The notes: a model not told the origin generated them from the sequence alone. A DNA stretch of 43,291 nucleotides from Methylobacteriaceae bacterium (GCA_947444195.1 CANEZL010000039.1:1-43291), one strand, 5' to 3'; positions 33,800-41,597 are shown, counted from the stretch's first letter. Numbers and translations: made by a program.

Positions 33800-35563
33800 T
33801 CAGGCCGGGCGCAGGGGCCAGACCAGGGCGATCATCGGCACGCCCACCGCGATGACGATCAGCGAGAGCGGCAGGCCGAGCCGGGCGTAGTCGCCGAAGC
33901 GGTAGCCGCCGGGGCCCATCACCAGGGTGTTGCACTGGTGGCCGATGGGGGTGAGGAAGTCGCAGGCCGCCCCCAGCGCCACCGCCATCAGGAACGGGTC
34001 CGGGTTGAGGCCGAGCTTCGTCGCGAGCTTGGCGGCGATGGGGCCCATCACCAGCACGGTGGCGGCGTTGTTGAGGAACGGCGTCACCGCCATGGCGAGC
34101 ACGAGGATGGTGGCGAGCGCCGCCACCGGCGACAGGCCCTGGACGAGGGCGGTGAGGTGGCCGGCCACGAGGTCGGCGCCCCCCGTGCTGCTCACCGTCT
34201 CCGAGATCGGGATCAGCGCCCCGAGCAGGACGAGGACCGGCCATTCCACCGCCTGGTAGGCCTCGTGCGGGCTCATGCAGCGCAGGAGCAGCACCAGCAC
34301 CACCGCCCCGAAGAAGGCCACCGCCACCGGCACCACGTGCAGGGCGACCAGCGCCATCGCCGCGACGAGGATCGCGGCCGGGATCCAGCTGCGGTCGTTG
34401 CGCCCGAGCGCGATGGCGCGGGCGGCGAGGGGCAGCACCTTGAGCGTGCCGAGGGCGGGCGCCAGCGCCGCCTCCCGCCCGCGCAGCACCACCACGTCGC
34501 CCGCCCGGAAGCGCACGGCCGAGAGGCTCTGCTCGATCCGCCGGCCGCGCCGGCTCACCGCGAGGATCCCGATGCCGTGGCGCCGCTCCAGGTCGAGCTG
34601 GGCGGCGGTGCGCCCGACGAGGTCGGATTCGGCGGTGACGACGCCCTCCGCCACCACCGCCTCGGCCTCCGGCGCCGCCCCGGCGAGCGCCAGCCCGCTG
34701 CGCGCCACGAAGCGTTCGAGGTCGTCGGGCTCGCCGTTGAGGAGGAGCACGTCCTCGGCCCGCAGCAGGAATTCGGGGCTCGCAGGGTAGCGCCGGAAGC
34801 GCTCGCGCAGCACCGTGGCCACGCGCACCTCCCCGTCGCCCAGCGCCTCGAGATCGGCGATGCGGGTGCCGGCCGCCGGATGGCCCGCGGGCAGGCGCGC
34901 CTCCGTGGTGTAGCGCTCCAGGGTGAAGGCGGCCTCCATCGAGCGGGTGCCGCCGTCCCGCCGGGGCAGCAGGCGCCAGCCCAGGCAGAGGAAGGCGAAG
35001 CCCGCCGCCGCCACGCAGAGGCCGACGGGGGCGTAGTCGAACATCGCGAAGGGCTTGCCGGTGAGGTCGGCGCGCACCTTCGAGACGATGACGTTGGGCG
35101 AGGTGCCCACCAGGGTGACGATGCCGCCGATGAGCGAGGCGAAGGCCATCGGCATCAGCAGCGCCGAGGGCGGCGTGCCGCTGCGCCGGGCGAGTTGCAG
35201 GGCGATCGGCATGAAGATCGCGAGCGCCCCGACGTTCTTCGTCACCATCGACAGGGCGAGCACGCCGCCCACCAGGACCACCACCTGCCGCCCGGTGCTG
35301 GTGAGGCGGGGCAGGAGCGGGCGCATCAGCGTCTCGACGGCCCCCGAGCGGGCGATGGCCGCCGAGAGGACGAGGGCCGCGCCCACGATGACGACGATGT
35401 CGTCCGAGAAGCCCGAGAACGCCTTGTCGGCGGGCACGATCCCGATCGCGATCCCCGCGGCGAGCGCCGTCAGCGCCACCACGTCGTAGGGCAGCCGGTC
35501 CCAGACGAAGGCCGCGACCGTGATGCCGATCAGGCCGAAGGCGAGCACTTGATCGAGGGTCAT
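33800..35563 (-). CDS. SLC13/DASS-family transporter with two RCK_C domains
   Basis: Membrane protein of 587 residues. Two sets of helices (about 1-195 and 390-587) with the family features TKNVGALAIFMPIAL, LIGGIVTLVGTSPNVIVS and TPFLNNAATVLVMGPIA plus PIGHQCNTLVMGPGGY. Between them are two TrkA-C (RCK_C) domains (about 210-370). The family imports anions such as sulfate or dicarboxylates; the RCK_C domains suggest regulation by a small ligand. ATG 35563 fits the conserved N-terminus (LAFGLIGITVAAFVWDRLPYD); the frame runs on upstream into non-coding sequence. Confidence 0.85.
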   Translation of the reverse strand: MTLDQVLAFGLIGITVAAFVWDRLPYDVVALTALAAGIAIGIVPADKAFSGFSDDIVVIVGAALVLSAAIARSGAVETLMRPLLPRLTSTGRQVVVLVGGVLALSMVTKNVGALAIFMPIALQLARRSGTPPSALLMPMAFASLIGGIVTLVGTSPNVIVSKVRADLTGKPFAMFDYAPVGLCVAAAGFAFLCLGWRLLPRRDGGTRSMEAAFTLERYTTEARLPAGHPAAGTRIADLEALGDGEVRVATVLRERFRRYPASPEFLLRAEDVLLLNGEPDDLERFVARSGLALAGAAPEAEAVVAEGVVTAESDLVGRTAAQLDLERRHGIGILAVSRRGRRIEQSLSAVRFRAGDVVVLRGREAALAPALGTLKVLPLAARAIALGRNDRSWIPAAILVAAMALVALHVVPVAVAFFGAVVLVLLLRCMSPHEAYQAVEWPVLVLLGALIPISETVSSTGGADLVAGHLTALVQGLSPVAALATILVLAMAVTPFLNNAATVLVMGPIAAKLATKLGLNPDPFLMAVALGAACDFLTPIGHQCNTLVMGPGGYRFGDYARLGLPLSLIVIAVGVPMIALVWPLRPA

Positions 35564-35719
35564 CGGACGGGCACCTGGATGGGGCGCCGCGGGACGCGCC
35601 GCGGGCGGAAGGGATTGCGTGGTGCAGCGAGAGCGTTTTCCGCGCAAGCGGATGCCGGGCCGGCCGAGGACTACGCCGGCACGGCCGATCGGTTCGCGCG
35701 CCTCCGGCGGGTTCCGGCG

Positions 35720-36229
35720 ATGAGCGGCCCCCACGAGATCGAGCGCGAGGCCGCCGGCCGCCGCCAGCGCGTGCTGGCGCCGGGCCTGCGGCAGGTGGCC
35801 GAGGCGGTGGGCCAGAAGGTCCTGCACGGCTTCCTGCAGAACCGGCACCAGACCCTGATGCCGCTCAGCGTCAACCTGGCGCGGCTCGACCCCGCCGAGG
35901 CGGCGGCGCTCGCGCGCTTCGCCGCCGTGGCGGCGCTGGCCGGCGGGGCGGAGGCGGCGCCGGGGCAAGTCAGGGCCTGGCTCGCCGCCTCGGGGGCGGA
36001 GGCGGCCCATCTGGCCGCCTATGACGGGGCGCTCGCCGCGCCCCCTCCCCTCGACCGGGCGCTCGCGGCGCTCGTGCAGCCCGAGACCGCCCTCATCGCC
36101 TTCGTCCTGGCCCTCGTGGCGGCGCGCGGGGCGGGCCCCGCCGCGCGGGTCTTCGCCGACTACGTCGCCCTGCACCGCGCCCTCCCGGCCGCGGCGGTGC
36201 GGGCGGCCGAGCGGCGGCACCGGGGGTGA
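35720..36229 (+). CDS. Hypothetical helical protein
   Basis: Protein of 169 residues, largely alanine-rich helix, no signal peptide or membrane segment. Its most distinctive region is QKVLHGFLQNRHQTLMPLSV followed by NLARLDPAEAAALARF. I do not recognise the family. The ATG at 35720 is chosen as the first Met after Arg/Gly-rich sequence (the frame is open further upstream); there is no strong ribosome site. It is divergent from the SLC13 transporter, 156 bp away. Confidence 0.5.
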   Translation: MSGPHEIEREAAGRRQRVLAPGLRQVAEAVGQKVLHGFLQNRHQTLMPLSVNLARLDPAEAAALARFAAVAALAGGAEAAPGQVRAWLAASGAEAAHLAAYDGALAAPPPLDRALAALVQPETALIAFVLALVAARGAGPAARVFADYVALHRALPAAAVRAAERRHRG

Positions 36230-36425
36230 TGGGGGCGCCGGCCGCCTCGGTGGCCGGCGGGGCGCCCGGTCCCCCGCGAGGGGTGGAGGGGCCCGTCGGA
36301 ACCGAACCGATCGCGCGGGCCCGCCCCGGCACGGGAGATGGGGCACGGCGGAAAATGCATGCGCGCATTGAACATGGCGCAGGGCAAGGCGTTGCCTGCG
36401 AGGATTGTCTTCAGGAGAACCTTCG

Positions 36426-36719
36426 ATGATGCGTTCGCTCGCCCTTGCCGCCTGCCTCGCCCTGCCCCTGTCCGGCGCCGCCCTCGCGCAGTCCGGCGGG
36501 CCGGTGAACCCGGGCTCCGGCCCCTCGGCCGGCGGCACGGTCAACGAGAACACCCCGGCCCAGGCCGCGCCGCGCACGGGCACCACCGGCACGACGGGCA
36601 TGCAGCCCGGCATGGCGCCCGGCGCCACCACCGGCACGGTGGCCCCCGGGGCCCGCGGCAACGGGGCCGGCCCCTCGGCCGGCGGCACCGTCAACAAGGA
36701 CACGCCCGCCAGCCGCTGA
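36426..36719 (+). CDS. Small secreted protein with internal repeat
   Basis: Protein of 97 residues with a signal peptide (MMRSLALAACLALPLSGAAL then AQSGG at the likely cleavage site). The mature part is Gly/Thr/Pro/Ala-rich and shows a duplicated motif, GPSAGGTVNENTPA near the start and GPSAGGTVNKDTPA at the end, separated by a Thr-Gly/Pro-Gly segment. No known domain; it is probably periplasmic and unstructured. AGGAGA lies 9 bp before ATG 36426, and a good intrinsic terminator follows the stop. Confidence 0.7.
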   Translation: MMRSLALAACLALPLSGAALAQSGGPVNPGSGPSAGGTVNENTPAQAAPRTGTTGTTGMQPGMAPGATTGTVAPGARGNGAGPSAGGTVNKDTPASR

Positions 36720-36745
36720 CGCGCTCCGGCGCCGCGCCAGAACCA

Positions 36746-36775
36746 GGGTCGGCGGCCTCGGCCGCCGGCCCTTTT
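36746..36775 (+). terminator. Intrinsic terminator after the small secreted protein gene
   Basis: Stem 36746-36756 with 36761-36771: eleven pairs (one G:T) around a CTCG loop, followed immediately by TTTT (36772-36775). It lies 26 bp after the stop at 36719. Confidence 0.75.
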
Positions 36776-36782
36776 CCATGGA

Positions 36783-36808
36783 CGGGATCAGGGGGCGGGA
36801 TCAGGGGG
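36783..36808. repeat. Exact 13-bp tandem duplication over the CBS gene stop
   Basis: CGGGATCAGGGGG occurs at 36783-36795 and again at 36796-36808. The TCA at 36801-36803 in the second unit is the TGA stop of the CBS-domain gene on the minus strand. Confidence 0.9.
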
Positions 36809-37256
36809 CCGGGTCCGGTCCCTCGGTGAGGCTCTTCAGCGTGGTCTGCACGGCGTCGTCCTCCACGAGGATGTGCCGGGCGACGTCGGCGAGCGTCAGC
36901 CAGCCGGCGACCCGCCCGTCCGCGCCGAGGACGGCGAGGCGGCGGACGTAGTTGCCGGCCATGGTGTCCATGGCCGCGCGGAGGGAATCCTCCGGGCGGC
37001 AGGTGAGGACCGGCCGGGAGGCGACCTCCTGCACCCTCACCGCGCCCGGGTCGCGCCCGCGGGCCACCACCCGGTAGAGCAGGTCGCGGTCGGTGACGAC
37101 GCCCTCCAGGCGCTCGGGGGTGCCCACCGGCAGGGCCCCCACCTCGATCTCCCCCATCAGCACGGCCGCGTCCTGGGCGCTCGCCAGGGCATCGATGAAT
37201 TCCACGTCCCGCGACATCACGTCGGCGACGCGCAGGCCTTCGGATCGGTCGGTCAT
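36801..37256 (-). CDS. Two-CBS-domain protein
   Basis: A 151-residue protein made of two CBS domains: residues 8-65 (VADVMSRDVEFIDALASAQDAAVLM ... LEGVVTDRDLLYRVV) and 75-135 (VQEVASRPVLTCRPEDSLRAAM ... AVLGADGRVAGWLTLADVARHIL). Such proteins bind adenosine nucleotides and act as sensors or regulators of partner proteins. Lies downstream of glnII with a terminator-like hairpin between, so it is probably its own transcription unit. The partner is unknown. Confidence 0.88.
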   Translation of the reverse strand: MTDRSEGLRVADVMSRDVEFIDALASAQDAAVLMGEIEVGALPVGTPERLEGVVTDRDLLYRVVARGRDPGAVRVQEVASRPVLTCRPEDSLRAAMDTMAGNYVRRLAVLGADGRVAGWLTLADVARHILVEDDAVQTTLKSLTEGPDPAP

Positions 37257-37342
37257 GGGCTCGTCGCTCGGGGGGAGGTGTCGGCGGGGGCCGATCCCGT
37301 TGGCACGAAGCGGTCCGCCTGTCAGCTGGTTCCCGAACGCCG

Positions 37343-37379
37343 AGAGGGCCGGCGCTCCGCGGGGGAGCGCCGGCCCTCT
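37343..37379 (-). terminator. Long perfect hairpin after glnII
   Basis: Sixteen perfect pairs, 37343-37358 with 37364-37379, loop GCGGG. It lies 32 bp past the glnII stop on the minus strand. In that direction no T-run follows; on the plus strand the following bases are pyrimidine-rich. It is taken as the glnII terminator on position and stem strength. Confidence 0.72.
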
Positions 37380-37410
37380 TCGTCTTTCTCTCGGTCGGAG
37401 GTCCGGGGCG

Positions 37411-38448
37411 TCAGGCCGCGGCGGCGGCCGAGGCGGTCGGGACCTCGGAGATCGTCTTCAGGACCTGCGAGGCGATCTGGTAGGGGTCGCCCATGGAGTT
37501 CGGGCGGCGATCCTCGAGATAGCCCTTGTAGTCGTTCTTGACGAAGGAGTGCGGCACGCGGATCGAGGCGCCGCGGTCGGCCACGCCCCAGCTGAACTTG
37601 TTCCACGGCGCCGTCTCGTGCTTGCCGGTCAGGCGCTTGTCGTTGTCCGGGCCGTAGACGGCGATGTGATCGTGGAGGTTCTTCTCGAAGGCGGCCATCA
37701 GCGCCTCGAAATAGGCCTTGCCGCCGGTCTCGCGCATGAAGGCGGTCGAGAAGTTGCAGTGCATGCCCGAGCCGTTCCAGTCGGTGTCGCCGAGGGGCTT
37801 GCAATGGTACTCGATGTCGATCTCGTACTGCTCGCAGAGACGCTGGAGCAGGTAGCGGGCCATCCACATCTCGTCGGCGGCCTTCTTGGAGCCCTTGCCG
37901 AAGATCTGGAATTCCCACTGGCCCTTGGCCACCTCGGCGTTGATGCCCTCGTGGTTGATGCCGGCGGCGAGGCAGAGGTCGAGGTGCTCCTCGACGATCT
38001 TGCGCGCCACGGGGCCGGCGTTCGAGGCGCCGACGCCGCAATAGTACGGGCCCTGCGGGGCCGGGTAGCCGGCCTCGGGGAAGCCGAGGGGGCGGCCGTC
38101 CTGGTAGAAGAAGTACTCCTGCTCGAAGCCGAACCAGGCGCCCTCGTCGTCGAGGATGGTGGCGCGCTTGTTGGACGCGTGCGGGGTGACGCCGTCGGGC
38201 ATCATGACCTCGCACATCACCAGCGCGCCGTTGGTGCGGGCCGGATCCGGATAGACCGCGACGGGCTTGAGCACGCAGTCGGAGCTGTGGCCCTCGGCCT
38301 GCAGCGTCGAGGAGCCGTCGAAGCCCCAGAGCGGCAGCTGCTCGAGGCTCGGGAAGCTGTCGAATTCCTTGATCTGGGTCTTGCCGCGGAGGTTCGGCGT
38401 CGGCGTGTAGCCGTCGAGCCAGATGTATTCGAGCTTGTACTTCGTCAT
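37411..38448 (-). CDS. glnII: Glutamine synthetase type II (GSII)
   Basis: Eukaryote-like glutamine synthetase of 345 residues that makes glutamine from glutamate, ammonium and ATP. Characteristic are the short N-terminus MTKYKLEYIWLDGYTPTP, PLWGFDGSST, WFGFEQEYFFYQDG, GINAEVAKGQWEFQIF and HKTFSWG-like KFSWGVADRGASIRVP. It lacks the C-terminal adenylylation Tyr region of type I. The stop is 31 bp from a terminator hairpin; a sigma-54 promoter is proposed at 38627-38642, with a partial repeat in the leader. A GstI-like gene is divergent upstream and glutaminase follows that, indicating a glutamine-control region. Confidence 0.95.
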   Translation of the reverse strand: MTKYKLEYIWLDGYTPTPNLRGKTQIKEFDSFPSLEQLPLWGFDGSSTLQAEGHSSDCVLKPVAVYPDPARTNGALVMCEVMMPDGVTPHASNKRATILDDEGAWFGFEQEYFFYQDGRPLGFPEAGYPAPQGPYYCGVGASNAGPVARKIVEEHLDLCLAAGINHEGINAEVAKGQWEFQIFGKGSKKAADEMWMARYLLQRLCEQYEIDIEYHCKPLGDTDWNGSGMHCNFSTAFMRETGGKAYFEALMAAFEKNLHDHIAVYGPDNDKRLTGKHETAPWNKFSWGVADRGASIRVPHSFVKNDYKGYLEDRRPNSMGDPYQIASQVLKTISEVPTASAAAAA

Positions 38449-38530
38449 CGTCTAATCTCTCGTCGAACCTGACAAAAGCCCTGGCGGGTTCCGATCTCCC
38501 TGCGGGAGAGCGGTAACCCCCCACCTCACT

Positions 38531-38583
38531 GTGACTGCACGATGATCCCGAAAAACCGGACCTCGCTTTTTCGCATCGTGCTC
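38531..38583 (+). repeat. Dispersed repeat, partial copy 3 (in the putative glnII leader)
   Basis: Contains only the hairpin-B half of the element at 8319-8420: outer stem GCACGA (38537-38542) with TCGTGC (38576-38581), inner stem CGAAAAA (38549-38555) with TTTTTCG (38567-38573). The inner pair differs from copies 1 and 2 (CGGAAAA/TTTTCCG) on both sides, keeping the pairing. Hairpin A is absent. It falls 80-135 bp upstream of the glnII start. Confidence 0.78.
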
Positions 38584-38626
38584 TGGCGGAACGGACCCCG
38601 GCGCCCTCACGGCTGAGCGGCCTCAA

Positions 38627-38642
38627 GCACGCGCCATGCCAA
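38627..38642 (-). promoter_or_regulatory. Candidate sigma-54 promoter of glnII
   Basis: Read on the minus strand, TTGGCATGGCGCGTGCT runs from 38642 down to 38626; its GG at 38640-38639 and GC at 38628-38627 are separated by exactly 10 bases, and the match to the TGGCACG-N4-TTGCW consensus is good, with C to T in the first box and T to G in the second. Transcription would start near 38615, giving a leader of about 170 nt that contains repeat copy 3. GSII genes are commonly NtrC/sigma-54 controlled. No clear NtrC site was found immediately upstream. Confidence 0.6.
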
Positions 38643-38870
38643 ACCGGCGCGGCGCCGTGTCGAAGATCGTTCGCCGGGTCATGAATCCCGGCGCGGCGGC
38701 GATCGCCGGGGAACCGTGCCGGAGCCGCGGGGTTGCCTAGCCCCCGCGGCCGGGCCGCGCGGGGCGGGATCGGAGCCTGCCCGGTTTCAGGGCAGCGCGT
38801 CGGAGGGGCGCGAACTGCCTATCCAGAGAGCAGCGCCCCGGGCAAAACTGCGCGATCACGCGCCGTTGGA

Positions 38871-38894
38871 TTCCGCAAGAGGCGTGCTGCGGAA
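38871..38894. promoter_or_regulatory. Dyad upstream of the GstI-like gene
   Basis: TTCCGCA (38871-38877) and TGCGGAA (38888-38894) are perfect 7-bp arms around 10 bp. About 113 bp before the GstI-like start in a somewhat AT-richer patch; it may be an operator or a transcript hairpin. The rest of the 558-bp region 38449-39006 (apart from the repeat copy and the sigma-54 site) holds nothing I can name. Confidence 0.4.
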
Positions 38895-39006
38895 ATTGGC
38901 AGCATCATGCGCTTTATAGGGTGCAGAGAGCGCAAAGAATGGGCATCTTCCTGCCATCGACGCCGCCACACCCTGGCGTCACGCAGGTCGAGTCAGGAGT
39001 TACAGG

Positions 39007-39189
39007 ATGCGCGCGGACTTCCATCGCCCCTCCGCCAAGATCTTCTCGTTCCCGGTCGGGGGCCGTTCCGGGCGGGCCGCCCGCGCCGACACGCCGGCCG
39101 CCCAGGTCTGCGTGGTCGACACCAACGGCTATCACGGGGCCGCGATTCAGGAAGAGGCCGCGCGCGGCCGCGTGCCCAAGGGACGCTGA
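39007..39189 (+). CDS. GstI / DUF2735-like small protein divergent from glnII
   Basis: Protein of 60 residues. HRPSAKIFSFPVGGRSG near the start and NGYHGAAIQEE near the end match DUF2735 proteins as I recall them. In Rhizobium leguminosarum a small protein, GstI, is encoded divergently upstream of glnII and represses glnII translation; gene order and protein size fit here. Identification with GstI is inferred from position and the motif memory, not from a search. AGGAG (38995-38999) sits 7 bp before ATG 39007. It is convergent with glutaminase, 22 bp away. Confidence 0.62.
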   Translation: MRADFHRPSAKIFSFPVGGRSGRAARADTPAAQVCVVDTNGYHGAAIQEEAARGRVPKGR

Positions 39190-39211
39190 TCCAAGGGGTG
39201 CCGAGGCAGGG

Positions 39212-40153
39212 TCAGACCCCGAAGATCGACCAGCCGAGCCGCTTGGTCAGCGCCTCCAGGGCGATGCGCCCGAGATGCGAGTTGCCCGCCTGGTCGAGGC
39301 CGGGGGACCAGACCGCGATCGAGGCTTTGCCCGGCGCGACCGCGAGGATGCCGCCGCCGACGCCGCTCTTGCCCGGCAGGCCGACCCGGTAGGCGAACTC
39401 GCCCGAGCCGTCGTAGTGTCCGCAGGTCAGCATGATCGCGTTGATGCGCCGGGCCCGCTCGGGCGAGACCACCGAGTGCCCGGTGGCCGGGTTGATGCCC
39501 GAATGCGCCAGGAAGCGCCCGGCCGCCGCGAGCTGGCGGCAGGACATGGCGATGGCGCAGTGGTGGAAGTAGACGCCGAGCGTGTAGACCACCGGGTTGT
39601 CGAGCACGCCGTAGGACTTCATGTAGTTGGCGAGCGCCGCGTTGCGGAACCCCGTGCGCTGCTCGGAGGCCGCCACCGCCTCGTCGATCACGATCCCCGA
39701 ATCCTGGGCCAGGAACTGCAGGAAGCGCAGGATCTCGCCGAGCGCCTCCCGGGGCTGGTGCCCGGAGAGGATCACGTCGGTCACCGCGATGGCGCCCGCG
39801 TTGATGAAGGGATTGCGCGGGATGCCGCGCTCGCGCTCCAGCTGCACGATGGAGTTGAACGGGCTGCCCGAGGGCTCGCGCCCCACCCGCCGCCAGAGCC
39901 GGTCGCCGACCATGCCGATGGCCAGGGTGAGGGTGAACACCTTCGAGATGCTCTGGATCGAGAAGGGCACGTCCGCGTCCCCGCCGGCCGCGACGTGGCC
40001 GTCGTTGTCGATCACCACGAGGCCGAACTGGCGGGCATCGATCTGCGCGAGTTCCGGGATGTAGTCCGCCACCGTGCCGCGGTCGGGCCGCGCGCGCATC
40101 TCCTCGGCGATCTCGCGCACCGCGCGGTCGAGTTCGGCAGGCGTGTGGCTCAT
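39212..40153 (-). CDS. glsA: Glutaminase
   Basis: Enzyme of 313 residues that hydrolyses glutamine to glutamate and ammonia, of the serine-dependent glutaminase family. The nucleophile Ser68 and Lys71 lie in FSIQSISKVF; other family segments are NPFINAGAIAVTD, FRNAALANYMKSYG and GLPGKSGVGGGILAVAPGK. Its position on the other side of the GstI-like gene from glnII suggests joint control of glutamine levels, although it is on the opposite strand to the GstI-like gene. ATG 40153 fits the family length. Confidence 0.93.
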   Translation of the reverse strand: MSHTPAELDRAVREIAEEMRARPDRGTVADYIPELAQIDARQFGLVVIDNDGHVAAGGDADVPFSIQSISKVFTLTLAIGMVGDRLWRRVGREPSGSPFNSIVQLERERGIPRNPFINAGAIAVTDVILSGHQPREALGEILRFLQFLAQDSGIVIDEAVAASEQRTGFRNAALANYMKSYGVLDNPVVYTLGVYFHHCAIAMSCRQLAAAGRFLAHSGINPATGHSVVSPERARRINAIMLTCGHYDGSGEFAYRVGLPGKSGVGGGILAVAPGKASIAVWSPGLDQAGNSHLGRIALEALTKRLGWSIFGV

Positions 40154-40354
40154 CCGCGGATGTCGTCCTCTCTGGCCCGGATCGGCCGAGATCGGCCCCG
40201 CTCGGGGCCGTCGGGCGCCCCTCGCAAGACTTCGTCCAGAAGACCTCCCGCAAGGAGGCCCCGTCCGGAGGCGGGGTTATCGCGGGGGGGTGGGCGCGCT
40301 CAAGGGTGGGCGCGCCCAAGGCCGGGCGCGCTCAGGGTCGAGGGCGGCCGTTCC

Positions 40355-40633
40355 TCACTCCCGCGTGGCCGTCATCAGCAGGCGCTCGGTGCGGGCATCC
40401 TCGATGCGGTTGACCATGCGGCGGGACTCGTGGACGTCGCGCATGGTCTTGGTCAGGGTCACGCAGGACTGCACCAGCATCACCGCGCCCATGGCGAAAT
40501 AGCCCTTCAGCCAGATGTCCACCGGCATGAACACGATGCCGAGCGCCACCATCGCGATGGAGCCGATGAAGGAGGCGTAGGTGAAGCTCACCCAGCCGGA
40601 GGAGTGCTGCGGGTTCGTTTCCTGGGTCGTCAT
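40355..40633 (-). CDS. YiaA/YiaB two-helix membrane protein
   Basis: Protein of 92 residues. After a polar start (TTQETNPQHSS) come two hydrophobic helices (FTYASFIGSIAMVALGIVF and LKGYFAMGAVMLVQSCVT) and a charged C-terminus (TKTMRDVHESRRMVNRIEDA). This is the YiaA/B two-helix arrangement. Function unknown. ATG 40633 is used; the frame runs on upstream as arginine-rich shadow. It lies 269 bp downstream of the PspA-like gene on the same strand. Confidence 0.78.
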   Translation of the reverse strand: MTTQETNPQHSSGWVSFTYASFIGSIAMVALGIVFMPVDIWLKGYFAMGAVMLVQSCVTLTKTMRDVHESRRMVNRIEDARTERLLMTATRE

Positions 40634-40694
40634 GGTCTCGGTCTCCGCTGAAGGTGTTTCGGGGAAGCGATCGGGAATCTCGTTTGGCGTCCTG

Positions 40695-40794
40695 CCGTCT
40701 TCGGTCGGTCGAAGACGGGCCTCTCCTCCCCCGGATCTCGGGCAGCCCCGAGATCCGCGCCTTGCCTGCCCGGATCGGGCAGGCCCGATCCGGG
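40695..40794. repeat. Three consecutive hairpins between pspA-like and yiaA-like genes
   Basis: Stem 1: 40695-40703 with 40710-40718, 9 bp (CCGTCTTCG/CGAAGACGG). Stem 2: 40732-40742 with 40747-40757, 11 bp. Stem 3: 40769-40779 with 40784-40794, 11 bp. A different 9-bp stem, 40764-40772 with 40776-40784, excludes stem 3. All perfect. The block lies within a probable transcript and may separate expression of the two genes. Confidence 0.75.
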
Positions 40795-40902
40795 TGGGGA
40801 GGAGCCGGAGGTGGGGGTGGTGCAGGATGGATCGCCGATGGTGCCGTCCGCGCCACCCCCACCCCGCACCCCTCCCCGCGAGGGGAAGGGGACGGTGGCC
40901 GC

Positions 40903-41580
40903 TCAGGCCATCTCGGCGGCGCGGCGGCGCAGGCGCTCCATCACCGCGCCCTCCGTGCGCTGCGGGCCGGGGCCGAAGCCCGCCCGTTCCAGGCGCTCGC
41001 CGACGCTGCGGCCGGGATCGGCCTCGGCGAGGGCCGCCTCGGTGTCGGCGGCCTCCGCCTGGAGGGCGCGCAGGCGGGCGAGCGTCGCCTCCGCCTCGCG
41101 CAGGGTGGCCGCGTCCTGGCGGGCCGCGCCCGCGCCGAGGCGGCGCACCGCCTCGTTGGCCGCCGCCACGCGCCGGCCCCGCTCCAGCTCGGCCTGCCGC
41201 CGCGCGGCATCCGCCACCGTCTCGCGGATCCGCGCGATCTCGGCGGAGAAGCGGGCGCGGGCCGCCTTGATGGCGTCGCGCTCGGCTTCGAGATCGGCGA
41301 TGGCGGCGGCCGCCTCCGCCGCCAGATCCTCGCGCCCGCCCCGGAGGGCGGCCACCGCCTGGCCCTCCAGGCCGGCGGCGCGCGCCTCCGCCTCCTCCAG
41401 GCGGCGCGCCTCGGCCCGGTCGCCGGCGAGCGCCACCGCCAGGGCCTGGCGGCCCCGCTCCAGCCCGGCCCGGGTCTCCCGGACCTGCTGGTCGAGGATC
41501 AGCAGGGCGTTGCGGTCGAAGAGTTCCTCGCCGGCCCGGGCGGCGTGGCCCCGGGCCAGGATACCGAACAGCTTGAACAT
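40903..41580 (-). CDS. PspA/IM30-like envelope-stress protein
   Basis: Protein of 225 residues. The start MFKLFGILARGHAARAGEEL and long coiled-coil region (residues 28-190, rich in Ala, Glu and Arg: LLILDQQVRETRAGLERGRQALAVALAGDRAEA) match the PspA/IM30 family, which binds damaged inner membrane. Residues 150-225 are more variable. No pspF or sigma-54 site is nearby; the divergent TetR gene suggests a different control. ATG 41580 is used because the upstream extension to 41598 adds no conserved sequence. Confidence 0.75.
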   Translation of the reverse strand: MFKLFGILARGHAARAGEELFDRNALLILDQQVRETRAGLERGRQALAVALAGDRAEARRLEEAEARAAGLEGQAVAALRGGREDLAAEAAAAIADLEAERDAIKAARARFSAEIARIRETVADAARRQAELERGRRVAAANEAVRRLGAGAARQDAATLREAEATLARLRALQAEAADTEAALAEADPGRSVGERLERAGFGPGPQRTEGAVMERLRRRAAEMA

Positions 41581-41597
41581 GGTCCGTGTCCCATCCA

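Noticed and set aside
38896..38912. Sigma-54 promoter for the GstI-like gene (TTGGCA then TGC)
   Set aside because: The GG to GC spacing is 9 or 11 bases, not 10, so the site does not fit.
38908..38925. NtrC-like dyad TGCGCTTTATAGGGTGCA
   Set aside because: One half matches GGTGCA but the other does not match TGCACC and the spacing is one base too long; too weak to call.
38941..38954. Second possible sigma-54 site (TGG-N10-GC) before the GstI-like gene
   Set aside because: Only the GG and GC match; the CACG and T of the consensus are absent.
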